DNA from: Cricetomys ansorgei
Taxonomy: Eukaryota; Chordata; Mammalia; Rodentia; Nesomyidae
Assembly (NCBI GenBank): GCA_026225945.1
Contig: JAMJFZ010001781.1
Coordinates: 124,001 to 188,000, forward strand
Length of the DNA stretch: 64,000 bases
Reading direction: 5' to 3'
Shown here: in pieces, positions 21,411 to 33,489 of the stretch
How positions within the stretch are numbered: the first letter of the stretch is position 1
Layout of the letters: every line of letters starts with the position of its first letter
Notes under the pieces: model-generated
What the model was told of the DNA's origin: nothing
Seen by the model: only the letters and a program-made list of their open reading frames with translations
The model's database searches: none
Translations under genes and position numbers: made by a program

Positions 21411-21817
21411 GATGGTTAGCTTAATTGTCAACTTGACACAACCTAGAATCACCTGGGAAGAGTCTCAGTGAAGTACTGTCAACATTGGGTTGGCCTATGA
21501 GCATGTCTGAGGGGAATTGTCTTAATTAAGTAGACTGATGTCATCTAGCACACCTTGGGTGGCACCATTCCACAAGCTCAGGGTCCTAAACTGTGAGAGT
21601 GGAGGAAATGAACTGAGAACAGGCAAGCAAGCAATTGAATACATGAATCCACTTCTCTCTGCTCTTGCCACTGGATGTGATGTGACTAGTTTGAATTTCT
21701 TGTCCTGGCTTCCCCACAATTACAGCCTGGGATTGTGAGCTTAAATAAACATCTTTCTCTCCTGAAGTACTTTTTGTTGGGGTATTTTATCATAGCAATG
21801 GAAATAAAACTAGGACA
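21411..21817 (+). mobile_element. MaLR-like LTR repeat, near complete
   Basis: tgtgatggttagcttaattg, aacttgacacaacctagaat, AATAAA near 21744, then ggaaataaaactaggaca. It runs TGT to ACA. 21818-22495 holds nothing recognisable apart from a short CA run near 21861. Confidence 0.7.
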
Positions 21818-22496
21818 CTGTATGACCCAGCAATTCCACTTGTAGTTATTTAATTTAAACACACACACACACGTTTAGGGCCAATGATACCCAGGCTGTG
21901 GACGTAACCAGCTTGACAAAGATGCTGGTTTTTCCCTTTGCTAGGAGTCTGAGGCCCACCACCTGCTTTGCCCCTTTCTCATCTTTACTGTATGGTGACA
22001 ATAGCCTCTCATCAATATATTGTCTATTTTGGCCTTATAGTGAAAACTCAAATCAATTCCTGGGCTGGTTGGGAGAGGAACACTGCCATCTCAACTCTAA
22101 GTAATTGTAACAGTCTTAACTGGCCTTCAAGTTTTTGGCATGAGTGAATACTATTCATGCTTTCTGTAGATATATAAAAAATTATTCTTAGTAAAACTGA
22201 CCTTCCCATAGAGACAAAGCCATAGTCAAGATCAGAAACGAAGTCTAGACAGTATGTCAGCAAGCTTAAAAAGGCAAATAGATAATTCACCCCTGAATGC
22301 CTGCCCTCTTTTATTGTAGCAAGTATACTGCGTTCACTTGTCATTTAGGGGCCATAAAACGTTAGACGCCACAGGAGTGAATTACTGTGGTCACTCGCCA
22401 TAACTTCATTGTTTATACACCTTCGTGGAGACTGAGGAACCCTGTGTGGACTAGAGCTGGACATTTCTGCACAAATCCTGTATGTAGCAGTTCTTC

Positions 22497-22688
22497 TTTT
22501 TAAATTTATTTTATTTGTATGGGTTTTCTGACTGCATGTTTATCTGTGTATTATATACATGCTAGCTGCCTACAGATTCCAGAAGAACAGACACTTGTAT
22601 GCTGCCTTGGGGATGCTGAGGACTGAACCTACATCCTCTTGAAGAGCCCGGCAGTGTTCTTAACATCTGAGTCATCTCTCCAGCCCCT
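22497..22688 (-). repeat. B3 SINE
   Basis: tgactgcatgtttatctgtg, then gtcatctctccagcccc. Confidence 0.85.
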
Positions 22689-22711
22689 ACAAATGTTTTT
22701 TAAGAGATAAT

Positions 22712-22880
22712 CTGGGCTTGAGAGATGGCTCAGTGGTTAAGAGCACTGATTGCTCTTCCAGAGGTCCTAAGTTCTATTCCCAGCAACCACATGGTGACTC
22801 ATAACCATCTATAATGGGATCAGATGCCCTTTTCTGGCATGCAGGTGTACATGCAGATAGAACACTCAAATTGAAAAGTA
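22712..22880 (+). repeat. B2 SINE
   Basis: gggcttgagagatggctcag, cagcaaccacatggtgactc, then ataatgggatcagatgcc: the internal sequence of B2 rather than B3. Confidence 0.9.
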
Positions 22881-23178
22881 GAATGCCTATCTGCTGCTGA
22901 CTGGTAATGGAGAATGGAGGATGACCACTAATAGCTGGGGGGGTTCTGTTGGGGGCAATAAAAATGTTCTGAGCTTAGGTAGCTGTGATGGTTGTATAGT
23001 TTTGAGGGCAAAAACAACTGAATTATGAACACTTCAGATAGGTGAACTGCCTATCTTGTGAATTTTAGCTTAAAACAGTTAAAATTTTGCACCTCAGCAA
23101 TATACCTAGAATGATCTTCATTAATCATGTACATTTGAGATGATTTGTTACTTTTATGAATCGCTTGGAATTTAAAAA

Positions 23179-23214
<36 letters not shown>

Positions 23215-23375
23215 ATGCACACATGGATGCTGTGCCCTCAGAGTTCAGGAGAGGATGATGGACCCCCTGGAGCTGGAGTTACAGGCAGCTGTGAGAGGCT
23301 GGACACTGGTCCTGAGCACTGTGCCCAGGTCCTCTGCAGAGCCACGTATACTCTTCACCCATGAGCCCTATCTCC
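23179..23375 (-). repeat. (GT)n plus B3 SINE
   Basis: GT run 23180-23211, then agttcaggagaggatgatgg and cccctggagctggagttaca. Confidence 0.8.
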
Positions 23376-23394
23376 ATTTCCACATGGATTTGTT

Positions 23395-23700
23395 GTGGTT
23401 ATTATTGTTATTTATCATTGTTTTATAGCAGATCTCACTTTGTAGCCTTGGCTGGGCTAGGAATCCATATATAGACCAGGCTGGCCTTGAACTTACAGAG
23501 ATCTGCCTGCCTCTGCCTCCTAAGTTCTGGAATTAAAGGCATGCTCCATAATACCTGGCTTTTTTGGGGGTGGGGGTGGGCACTGAGACAGAGTTTCTCT
23601 GTGTAGCCTTGGCTGTCCTGGAACTTACTCTATAGACCAGGCTGGCCTCAGACTCAGAGATCCACATGCCTCCCCAGTGCTGAAATTAAAGTTGTGTCTT
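23395..23700 (-). repeat. Two B1 SINEs in tandem
   Basis: The first spans about 23395-23560 (gaccaggctggccttgaact). The second spans about 23565-23700 (tgtgtagccttggctgtcct). Confidence 0.85.
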
Positions 23701-23744
23701 AGGGCTGTTGTCAGATGACACTATGCTTATTAAATAATTCAAAC

Positions 23745-24050
23745 TTGGGTTTGAGGAGATGGCTCGGTTGGTAAAGTGCCTGCTGTATGAGAGTGAAGGC
23801 CTGAGTTTCCATCCCCAGGAGCCTTGTGAAACAACTGGACGTGATGACATGTATCTTTAACCCCAGCTTGTGCAAGAAGAAATGCAAGGATCCTTGGAGC
23901 TCATTGATCAGCCAGTCTAGCCAAATCAGAGAGCTCCAACTTCAGCCAGAGTCCCTGCTTTAAAAAAAAGGCTCGGGAGTAATTGTTGACCTTGGCCTCC
24001 CGACATGTATACACACCCATCCACGTGCATACGTGTGAATATGGACAGAG
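23745..24050 (+). repeat. B4 SINE
   Basis: gaggagatggctcggttggt, ctgagtttccatccccagg, then gttgaccttggcctcccgac. Confidence 0.85.
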
Positions 24051-24054
24051 AAGA

Positions 24055-24525
24055 AAGAACATGAAAACTTTATTAGCATGGTTACAATTAGAAATATAAC
24101 TTCATTTTTATGTTCTCTTAAGCTGAGTAATTTTCAAATAAAGACTCCCCACGATGCAATTTTACTGAACTCAAGATCAGTTAGGACAGATAATTCAGTG
24201 ATAGAAAAGTCACTTTCAAAAAGGCAAGAACAGGAATATCTCCTTTCCATGGTTGCCTCTGATTTAATCATGGCAAAGTATGCCTGCAGACATTATCTCA
24301 GCAGGCCAATCCATAATTAGAGTTCTAATTTTCTTCCAGGCACTTTCTCTTGAATTGTTCAAGGGACCCAATGAGAGGTGCCTTTAACATCATCATAATG
24401 GTTCTAACCCTGTTCTGTGCCAGCACACGACTGCGGGGTGAGTGGGAGGTAAGAAGTTGCATAGTGCCATGGGAGAAAAACAACTACTGCCACTCCAAAC
24501 GTTATCTGGGAAGACCCTCAGAATC
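24055..24525. other. Unassigned AT-rich interval
   Basis: No repeat recognised. Open frames at 24078-24320 and 24350-24553 have no recognisable domain. Confidence 0.4.
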
Positions 24526-24955
24526 TGTAAATCCCAAATCCAATCCAGAATAAGACCACCACAATTGAGCTAAATTTGAAGCAAGCAAGCTTTCATTAAA
24601 TACTGGCCAGGGAGATGGACTCTGAGCAGGTCCATTCTGAGGTACCCATGGAGTGAACCTACTACTTCCAGAGCTCCCACAGATTGGCCCCAATCATGTG
24701 GCACAGGTGCTTAAAAACCCATAAGACTATGTGCTTCCCACAAGGTACAAGCATCTATCCTGATGTGCTTCCTTTCTGGGTTATCTCCTGCCTACAAGTG
24801 ACCAAGCACAGCTGGTGCTGGTACAGTAGGATCAATTTGGGATCTAGCCACTCCCTACCCAACAATTCAAGAGATTGTGTCCTTGGGCAAGGGGAATTCA
24901 AGATTATCTCATCTGATATCTCATCTGCCCCACCTAGCACTCCAGGAAGTTATCA
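24526..24955 (-). mobile_element. ERV LTR, family B, minus strand
   Basis: It begins TGTAAATCCC on the plus strand. Its reverse complement is closely similar to 50480-50933 over about 400 bases (shared blocks include gaccaccacaattgagc and ggttatctcctgcctacaag). A TATA-like TTTTTAAG lies near 24712 on the minus strand. The right boundary is uncertain. Confidence 0.6.
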
Positions 24956-25104
24956 GTGTTTTTCTTTTAGAGATATCTTCAGCTCTTACAAATCCCCATC
25001 AATACTTCATTGTGGACACTTTCCTTTTAAGAACCTGTCTCAGAGAAAATATGCGTTGGTCACCAGAATATATGGAATATGATAAAGATAACATGAATTG
25101 AGGG

Positions 25105-25320
25105 GCCAGAGAGATGGCTCAGTATTTAAGAACATTTGCTGTTCTTCCAGAGGATCAGGGTTCAGTTCCCAGCACCCACTCCTTTTCCAGGGGCTCTGTT
25201 ATTCTCTTCTGGACTCCATAGCCACTAGGCTTGCATGTACTGCATAGACATAGACATATATGCCAGCAAAACATTCATACTCATAAAATAAAAATATCTA
25301 TAAACAAAACAAAAAGTAAA
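25105..25320 (+). repeat. B3 SINE
   Basis: ggccagagagatggctcagt, cagttcccagcacccactcc, then a tail of ataaaataaaaat. Confidence 0.9.
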
Positions 25321-25480
25321 CTAAACAGCTTTATGTGACTTCTATTGAAGCAAGACTAAATTAAGAGCCTATGAGGTCAAAAGGCAAAAGTCAAAGGCCA
25401 TATGTCACCATGGATTTTTATAGCCTTCTGTCTTAGAAGTATTCTGATTAATACCTTCTGTCTTTCCATCATGCTCCCTG

Positions 25481-25850
25481 CCTTAAGGTTTCTATTGCTG
25501 TGATAAAATGTCATGACCCAGGGAGGAAAGAATTTGTTTTATCTTGTGCTTCCAGCTAACAGTCCATCACTGAGGGAAGTCAGGGCAGGAGCTGATGCAG
25601 AGGCCAAGGCCAAGGAGTATTGCTTATTGACTTGCTCCTCATGGCTTTCTCAGTTTGCTTTCTTATATGCCTCCAGGACCATCCACCCAGGGTGGAATCA
25701 CCCACAATGGGCTGGGTCCTCATATATCAGTCATTAATTAAGAAAACTTCCCACACACTTATCCACAGGCCAATCTGGTGAGGTCATTTTCTCAAGATGT
25801 TCAGTTGACATGGAACTAACAAGCACACTTCCTCTAACAACACACTCTAT
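25481..25850 (-). mobile_element. MaLR-like LTR repeat
   Basis: ggtttctattgctgtgataa, catcactgagggaagtcagg, cacaatgggctgggtcctca, then ttcagttgacatggaacta. Confidence 0.7.
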
Positions 25851-25887
25851 CAATTCTTTAACCAGCTTAGGTATCAATTCATATATT

Positions 25888-26080
25888 TTTGTTTTTTAAC
25901 AAAGGGTCTCAGGCAGCCCAGGCCTTGAACTCCCTTTGTAGCTGAGGATGCCCTTGAACCTCTGATATTCCTGCCTCTACTTCCCGAGTGCTGAGGAGTT
26001 ACTGCTGTACCACTGCATCCAGTTTCTGGGAACATCCTGTATGGTAGGCAAGCACTCTAGCAACTGAGTGCCAGACCTCA
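25888..26080 (-). repeat. B1-ID composite
   Basis: gcagcccaggccttgaactc, cttcccgagtgctgaggagt, then gtaggcaagcactctagcaa. Confidence 0.7.
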
Positions 26081-26099
26081 TCTCATTGTTACTCTGTTC

Positions 26100-27410
26100 C
26101 TGTTCAGCTTTAGCATCTAAGACTGGGGGGTTGGGGGGGCGGAGACTACGCTACACATTGAGATGCTTATTTGATTTTACTTGGTTACTTTCAGTGTACC
26201 TACTTCTAAAACAAGCTTGGGATGCATCAAAATAGCAAAACACTTATGACCACGACAGAGGGAGTACGGATTTAGAAAAGGAAGCCAAGATTATTTAAAA
26301 TGTCAATCAAGAGGGAACTGCTTATGTAATTATAAGAAGAATTGCCCTTTCTCATCCTCTTCTCTGTCAGGAATAGAGAGAGGGTCAGCCTGGACTAAGA
26401 GTTTAATTAGGCCAAGGGTAAAGAGAAAGGACGAACCTAAAGGTGGCTCTTTGTAACTAAGCTACGAGTATAAAGGGGTAGGTGGCTGAGTCAAGCATAG
26501 TGCTCATGCCTATGATCCCAGCCTGTGAGAAGTAGAGGCAAGAGGATCAGAAATTCCTTTTTGTTCCTTCTCTCTCTCTCTGTCTCTCTGTTTCTCTCTC
26601 TGTCTCTGTCTCTCTCTCACACACACACACACACATTCACACTCACACACACACACGCCCCTCTCCTCATTTTGAAGACGTAAGCTGACATAACAGAAGT
26701 GGCTAGGTGATAAAGAATTCTGGGTAGTCTCCTGGCCCTGAGGAAAACCTATATGAGAAACTAAAACCTTAATTCTGGAGCTGCAAGGAAATGACTTCTT
26801 CTAACTTAAGTTGGGAGCCTGGCAGCTGATCCTTTTACAGGCATGCTCCAAGAAGGCTTCAGCCTCAGCTCACATCTGCCCTGTAAGTTGGTGAGGCCAC
26901 AAGACAGAAAACCCAGGCAGGCTACATCTAGACTTTTGAGGAAACTCCACAGAAATACCTGTATTGTTTGAAGCTACTAAGACTTAGTGTTTTGATATAT
27001 AGCCATAGGAAAACAACATATCCTGGAAGGTCAAAGTATTTTTGTATACCAAAAAATAACCCAAACCAAAGGAGAAATGGTTAGAAACATTGTATGGAGT
27101 GAACATTCTGTTTTTGTCATGCTAAATTTTAGCTTCCTATTAGCTATCTGAGTAAGATGTCAAGCAGGCAATTAGAAATGTAACCCTGGAGCTTCAGGGA
27201 GAGGCAGAACTAGAATATTGTTTGGGGAGTCATCAGAGGATGACATTTAAAGCATGAAACTGGATAAGTTCTTACAGAGAATGTGAGGTAAGAAAAAGGA
27301 GGACTCAGACTGAGCACAAGATTCCGCCATCATGTAGCCATTGACTGGAAGGGGAAAGAAGTAGCCAGAGAGATCAGAGAACAAGAGACTAGAACACCCT
27401 AAGAAGCAAG
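26100..27410. other. Repeat-poor stretch with one microsatellite
   Basis: A B1 fragment lies near 26490-26555, and a (TC)n(AC)n microsatellite spans 26568-26657. Otherwise there is nothing to name. Confidence 0.5.
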
Positions 27411-27411
27411 A

Positions 27412-27780
27412 AAGAAGGAATGGCATTATGATAAAATACCTAACAAAAGCAACTTAAGGAACCATTTATTTGGCTCACAGTTTGAGGGGATATAGTCCAT
27501 CCTGGTGAGGAAGGCTTGGCAGTGGGAATGCAAAGTGACTAGTCATACTGTGTCCGTAGTCAGGAAGCATGCGGAGAGATCGATGCTGATCTTCAGCTCA
27601 CTTTCTCCTTTTTGTTTCAGTGCAGGACTCCAGCTCATGGGTTGGTACAGCCTAAATTCAGGGTAGGTCTTCCTTCCTCAGTTAAATCTCTCTGAAAATG
27701 CCCTCTTAGGCGTACTTAGAGGTGTGTCTCTTATGTGATTTCAAAGACAGCAGGGTTGGCAAGGAACATTAACCACCATA
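27412..27780 (-). mobile_element. Diverged MaLR-like LTR repeat
   Basis: cattatgataaaatacctaa, tttatttggctcacagtttg, then cttccttcctcagttaaatc. Confidence 0.5.
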
Positions 27781-27789
27781 CTAAGTAAT

Positions 27790-28028
27790 ATTATCCCTCT
27801 TTCTTTTCCTCTCCCCCCTGCCTCCCTCCCTTCCTTCTCCTCTGTCTCTCATTATCCTTTCTCCCCTCCCCCCTCCTCTCACCTCTTTTCTCCTGGAGGA
27901 CATTCATCTGTGTGTCTCTCTTTCCTTTTCTCCCTCCTCCTGTCCTTGAAAGTCTGTACACCTCTCCCTTCCCTTCCCTCTCCTCTCTTCTCGTGGAGAC
28001 ATCTATCTGTCTGTCTGTCTCTCTTCCC

Positions 28029-28059
<31 letters not shown>

Positions 28060-28070
28060 TGTCCTTGAAA
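27790..28070. repeat. Polypyrimidine tract
   Basis: About 280 bases, nearly all C and T on the plus strand, with (TCTG)n near 28004-28020 and (TC)n near 28030-28056. The 108-codon frame on the other strand is Arg/Glu/Gly low complexity. Confidence 0.85.
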
Positions 28071-28071
28071 G

Positions 28072-29070
28072 CCTGCACTATATTGTGAGGGAGCTCAGGT
28101 CTCATGGAGAGGCACACCTGAACATTTCGGATGGGTCAACTCTTCTCTTTTAAACCTGCCTTGGAATGTCCTCACACACAAGCTTAGAGGAGGTGATTCT
28201 AAATCAAGTCAAGCTGACAATAGAAATGAAACATCATAGTATCTGTGTTAAAAGTTGTTAAGAGGTTAGATGGTATGAGATTGAATAAGCCGCCACTATT
28301 TGGCCAGATGGAGGTTGATGATGTCCTAGATAAAACTAGTTTCAGTGGACTGGTGTGATGAAGTAGAGTTGGGGAAGAATGAGGAGAGTACAAAATGAAA
28401 GGCTAGTAGGGATGGGTAAGGCAATTTGAAAAGTTTTACTCTTTGCTCTGAAGAAAGATAGAAAGATACGGCAGAAGCTGGAGGAAGATACAGAGGGTTT
28501 TTTAAGACAGGATATTTGAAGAATTCTGAGGCATGTTTGCACAGCAATGGAAGGTCTCAGAAGAATGGGAGATTTATAATAGTTGCAAACACAAAACCAT
28601 AGTGTAAAAGGAGGGAGAGATTAGATCTCAGTGGGGGAGTAGGCTTAGGGTAGGGGTCTGACTGTTAGTAGACAACGAATGTCAGTGAACAGATACAGAC
28701 AGGAGGAGACGGCAGGTCAGGTGATGGGACGGTGACAGCCTTCGTGGTTGTTATAATGATTGGCAGCATACAACACAAGGTCTTCAGCTGAGGGAAGGGG
28801 TAGGAATGGTGTTGAAGGTTTGAGGAGACAAGAGATACCTTAGAGTAGATGTCTCCAGAACATCTCCCCCTCAATAGAGAGCTGTGGGACCATCAGGTAC
28901 CTCCTATCCTATTGAGATTTGTATGTAAAATTTAAAATGAAACCCATCCAAGTAGTAAGATAAGAAACGATGGAAAGAACTGGCTTAGACCACAGTTTTC
29001 AACACCATGATGCACAGTTAGATCTGAACATGACATGGCAAGTGTCGGGGAAGAAGACAGGGTTAAGAAG
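28072..29070. other. Repeat-poor stretch
   Basis: 1.0 kb with no SINE. The short reverse-strand frames (28199-28393, 28326-28547, 28665-28874) have no recognisable domains. Confidence 0.45.
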
Positions 29071-29077
29071 TTAAGAT

Positions 29078-29262
29078 AAGGGACGGGGGATGTGCTCAGG
29101 TGATTGAGTGCTTGCCTTGCATGCCCAAAGCCCTGAGTTTGATCCCCAGTATTATATAAACCAAGTGCGGTGATGTAAGCCTATAAACTCAGCACTCTGG
29201 AAGTGGAGGCTAATAACCAATCCAGCTATGTGAGATACCATCTCACAAATAAACGAATTAAA
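29078..29262 (+). repeat. ID-B1 composite SINE
   Basis: gggatgtgctcaggtgattg, ccctgagtttgatccccagt, then ctataaactcagcactctgg. Confidence 0.8.
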
Positions 29263-29370
29263 AAAAAATGTTGCACTTGGGAGGTAGAGGCAGGAAAACT
29301 ACAAGATCAAGGCCAGCCTGGGCTACACTGTGGCCAGCCTGGACTATACAGCAAGACCCTGGCTCAAAAG
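29263..29370 (+). repeat. B1 SINE fragment
   Basis: cttgggaggtagaggcagga, then aaggccagcctgggctacac. Confidence 0.8.
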
Positions 29371-29374
29371 AAAG

Positions 29375-29500
29375 TAATGACTGGGCATGGTGGCATAAGT
29401 CTTTAATCCCAGACTCAGGCCAGTCTCTGACAGTTCATGGCCAGCCTGGTCTACCTAGTTAGCTCCAGACTAGCCGGGCTACATGGGAGACCCTGTTGCA
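29375..29500 (+). repeat. B1 SINE
   Basis: gactgggcatggtggcataa, then ggccagcctggtctacctag. 29500-30190 holds nothing recognisable. Confidence 0.8.
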
Positions 29501-30194
29501 ATGAAATGAATATTTCTTGTGGACAAGTTTGCATACCTGGAAGAAGTGTGGGAACAGAGGTTAGTGAGGATAGGGCTGGCAGATTAGGGAATCTCAACCG
29601 GTCAAAAAAAAAAATGTCTATAAGAGAATTCAAACTGGAAGGGAGGGTGGTGATCAGAGATTTTTGGGGACAATATATTGATGGATAATGACAACTATTC
29701 AGATCTGCAGCCTTTGACCTCATTGACCTTCTGAACCTTTGAAATCTTCAACTCTCATGACTTACACAGATCACAGCCTCCAATTATTTAAGCACACTCA
29801 TTCTCTCATTTCTAAAATAGTGGTATCACATAATTCATGTTTTTAACTTATTTAAATTTGGTTCTACAGTCTGGGATGGTGGTGGGGGATGAAAACAGGA
29901 GAGAAAGCAGAACTGAAATAGCATAGTTGCCTGACTGCCTCTCAGCTTGAGAATGTATGGGGAGAGAGGATGTGGTGGGAACCCCGGAGGTACCATCTCC
30001 TAGACTGACTCAGGGCCCTGAATCTCTTACTGTCTGAGCCTAACATCCTAAAAAGCCCTCTCTCTTCATTGTCAATGTGGTTTCTAAAAACGGGACAACT
30101 ACTTCATTTGCTGTTCAAAGTAAGAGTTCAAGGCTAATGGCAGTTATACAGTTCTTACTGAAAAACATGCTGGTGTCTGGACAAGTTGCACTTT

Positions 30195-30478
30195 TGTTTG
30201 TTTTGGAGCAGTGTCTCCTATAGCCCAGATAGGCCTGTAATTTATCATGTAAACCAGGCTGACCTTGATCTTGCTGAGTAACTGAAGATAGCTTTGAATT
30301 TCTTTTCTTTTCTCTCGCTTTCTTTTTCTTTTCTTTTCTTCTTTTGTTACAGGGTCTTACTATCTAGCCCTGGATTGCCTGGGACTCTCTATGTAAATCA
30401 GGTTTGTCTCAAACTGACAGATCTACCTGCCTCAACACACTGAGTGCTGGGGTAAAGGCGTGTGTCTCCACACTCAAC
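30195..30478 (-). repeat. Two B1 fragments around a pyrimidine run
   Basis: The first covers 30195-30300 (agtgtctcctatagcccaga). A CT-rich run spans 30298-30345. The second is 30346-30478 (cagatctacctgcctcaaca). Confidence 0.7.
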
Positions 30479-30484
30479 TAGGGA

Positions 30485-30845
30485 AGAGAGTCCTGATGAG
30501 GAAATAGCTAGATGAGAATGGTCTGTGGACAAGTCTGTGGGGAATTGTCATAATTGTTAATTGATATAGGAAGACCCAGTGTATTGTGTGTGGCACTGTT
30601 TGCTAGAGAGGGGGCTAAACAGTGCAAGAGAAGAGAAGGCTAGCTTAGAGGGAGCAAGCAAGCATCCATGCACTCATTCTCCTTGCTCTTCACTGTGGAT
30701 GTGATACAACTAGCAACTTGACTTCTTGCTTTGACTTCCCTGACATATGGACCATGACCTGGAATCAAGCCAAACAAGCCTTTCCCTCCCTATGTTGCCC
30801 CTTTCTGGGATATTTGTCACTACAGAAATGAAACCAGAACAATGA
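30485..30845 (+). mobile_element. MaLR-like LTR repeat
   Basis: ataattgttaattgatatag, gtggatgtgatacaactagc, then cactacagaaatgaaacca. Confidence 0.65.
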
Positions 30846-31435
30846 GTTACCTAACCTGCTTTGTATCTGAATTCATGGCTAAGTTTCTTTCTTTAAATGA
30901 TGGAGAAAAAATACAGAGAGATAGGATGGTATTAAATCCAAGCTGAGTCAAGCCACTGGGAGAGGAATATGGAGTATAGAGAGATCAGATGTGAGAAACA
31001 AGACCACACCACAGGCAAGCTGAGGACTGTGCCATTTCAGAATTTAGTTTAATGCTTATACAGGGTGAATTGATTCTGCCATTCTGTCTGATTCACAGAC
31101 CATGGGAAGAATAAAAAAGATTGCTTTGATAGAATTAGAGAATATAGACAAGAGTATTTAATGGAGCACCAACAAAGCTTGCATAGATTTTCTTTTTTAA
31201 GACATTTTTTGTACAAGTAGAACATGTTTATTGTAGAAAAAAATCAAATAATTCAGAAGAGAAAAAAAAAACCCACGAACCTAGTAATCACACTTCACAG
31301 AGACAACCATTATTGATATTTTGAAGCAAATCCTTTAAGTTAGTTTCAATTCTCTCTGAAAACATACCACGTACACATATTCTAACAAATGGACTTGCAT
31401 TGAATATAGTGCATTATAACCTGATTTTTAAAAAA
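30846..31435. other. Unassigned interval with an ancient repeat-like piece
   Basis: 31205-31430 (aacatgtttattgtagaaaa, acagagacaaccattattga) resembles an ancient mammalian interspersed repeat. The rest is unassigned. Confidence 0.35.
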
Positions 31436-31439
31436 AGGT

Positions 31440-31635
31440 TAAGATTTATTTTTGTGCATGCATGTGTGTGGGTGTTTGTTCATGAGTGTTTGCCGTTGGA
31501 GGCCAGACAAGGATGTCAGACCCCCTATAGGCTGTTGTAAGATGCTGGACTGACATGGGTGTTAGGAACCAAACTCGGGTCCTTTGGAGGAGGAGTACAT
31601 GCTCTTAACCCCAGAGCTATCTGTCCGGCCTCCAA
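31440..31635 (-). repeat. B3 SINE
   Basis: tgcatgcatgtgtgtgggtg, then ggaggccagacaaggatgtc. Confidence 0.8.
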
Positions 31636-31969
31636 CCTGATTTTGTATGCATGTGTAAGGCCAGGTCTCAAGCAGCTCTCTATTATTGTATGATCTATTT
31701 ATCTCTATGTTATTTATTTTTACTCTTAACTTGATTACTTACCTTTCACATTTAGACCTGGCATTTTCCTGGAATTAACACTTAGGTGTGATGTGAGGTG
31801 AGCTTGGTCTCATTTGGGGGCGGGGTATTCAGAACTGTTTGCTGAAAAGATTGCAGGGGCAACTTTGCCACTAGTTAATTAAGTGTCCAAATATGTGTGA
31901 GACCATTTCTGGACTTTGCTTTTCTTCATTAATTTGTGTTCTTCACCCCACACCTTTTGTCTCTGTCAT

Positions 31970-32145
31970 TATAGTGAGAGAGACAGATTCAAACTGCCCA
32001 AGTTGTCCTTGAATTCAGTATACAGCCAAGAGCTTGAACTCCTAACCTCCCAAGTGCTGAGACTGCATCATCACACCTAGCTCAGTAACTGTAATTTGAC
32101 AAATAAAATACTGATATCTTTGTGTGTGTGTGTGTGTGTGTGCGT
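31970..32145 (-). repeat. B1 fragment and (TG)n
   Basis: gttgtccttgaattcagtat, then cctcccaagtgctgagactg. The TG run is at 32121-32142. Confidence 0.7.
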
Positions 32146-32319
32146 GTACATGCATGGGTGTTGGGGAATATTTGAATATATCTCTAGATATTGTATTTAC
32201 TGATTGCTGTGCTTGTGTTCCTGAACCTTTAAAGGTACTCACTGTACCTGCAGCTTGAGGTGCTGGTGGGATGTGTGATTTCTATAGCTGAAAAGGCCTG
32301 CTTTACAAATAAATGGAAG

Positions 32320-32735
32320 TGGCTGCTGCTTTCTGTTAAAAGACTGATTCCTATACCTGTGCAGAAGTTGTGAACAGAGTACTTGAAGCTCCATTCTCAA
32401 GTTGTTGAGGACGTCTCATGGCCCTCACCCCAGTCTCAGGCAACAATGGGAGTGAATTTTCCCGTTGGCTTTGAGCTCCCCCACCATAAAGGCGACACAG
32501 CTCAGCTGCTGAAGGGCTGCGGATGAGTCAAGCTGAGATTTCTTTAATCATGCAAATAGACCTTTGGATCAGGAAGGAGGAGCTCTGAGTAAATAAAACT
32601 CCCGAGGACAAGGAGTCAGCGCTGGCGGTCGAAGGTGGCGCTTGCCGAGATGAGTTTCTCCCGCTGAGGTCTGGCAGGCTTGTATTGATGAAAACGTCTC
32701 CTTGTTTTTATTAAACCCTAGCTGGCTTAATTCCT
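32320..32735. promoter_or_regulatory. Candidate regulatory element (repeat-free, motif-rich)
   Basis: A repeat-free block with locally raised CpG around 32590-32680, an AP-1 site TGAGTCA (32524-32530), an octamer ATGCAAAT (32550-32557) and E-box-like CAGCTG (near 32502). It lies about 20 kb upstream of Alms1. Function is inference; conservation was not tested. Confidence 0.3.
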
Positions 32736-32739
32736 GCAA

Positions 32740-32850
32740 CATATAGGCATGCATGTGGAGATCAGAGGACAATTTGCAGGGGTTACTTTTATTCTTGCAC
32801 CATATGGGTCCTGGGGATTGAACTCAGGTCTTCGGTAACTAGCATCTTGA
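32740..32850 (-). repeat. RSINE1-type fragment
   Basis: gagatcagaggacaatttgc, then ctggggattgaactcaggtc. Confidence 0.75.
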
Positions 32851-32924
32851 CCTTCATTTTGTTTTGTGAAATAGGGTCTGTCTTGTTTTTTGCTTTGTTT
32901 TCGTTTTTGTCTTGTTGTTGTTGC

Positions 32925-33240
32925 TGTTGTTAACCTGAGGCAAGCTAGTGTTACCTGGGAAGAGGACCCTGGGCTGAAGAGAATGCTTCATCTAGATTGC
33001 CTATAGGCAAGTCTGTAGGGAACTGTCTTGATTTGTGACTCATATGGGTATGCCTAGTCCATGAGGGAGGGTGCTGCCATCCCTGGGCAGGTGATCCTGA
33101 ATTGAATAAGTAAGCAGGCTGAACAAGCCATAGAACCATGCCAGTAAGCAGCCTTCCTCCATGGCTTCTGCTTCCTGGTTCTTGCCTTGATTGAGTTTCC
33201 CCTCTAACTTCTCTCAGTGATGAACCACCCTGCTCAGCAT
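32925..33240 (+). mobile_element. MaLR-like LTR repeat, 5' truncated
   Basis: ttacctgggaagaggaccct, catccctgggcaggtgatcc, then ctcagtgatgaacca. Confidence 0.65.
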
Positions 33241-33259
33241 TATTTTTAAAGAAATAAAT

Positions 33260-33410
33260 CTGAAGCTAGTCATGGTGGCAGACACTTTTAATCTCAGCAC
33301 TCAAGGGGCAGAGGCAGGTGAAACTCTGTGAATTGAAGGTTAGTCTGGTTTACATACCAGAGTTCCAGGCTAGCCAGGGTTACATAGTGAGACCCTGTCA
33401 ACAACAACAA
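33260..33410 (+). repeat. B1 SINE
   Basis: gctagtcatggtggcagaca, then tccaggctagccagggttac. Confidence 0.9.
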
Positions 33411-33414
33411 CAAA

Positions 33415-33470
<56 letters not shown>

Positions 33471-33489
33471 AGAGAAAGAAAGAAAGAAA
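33411..33489. repeat. (GAAA)n microsatellite
   Basis: About 18 tetranucleotide units grown from the tail of the preceding B1. From 33490 to 33870 nothing is recognised. Confidence 0.95.

Noticed and set aside
27791..28117. 108-codon Arg/Glu/Gly-rich frame
   Set aside because: Product of the polypyrimidine tract read on the other strand.
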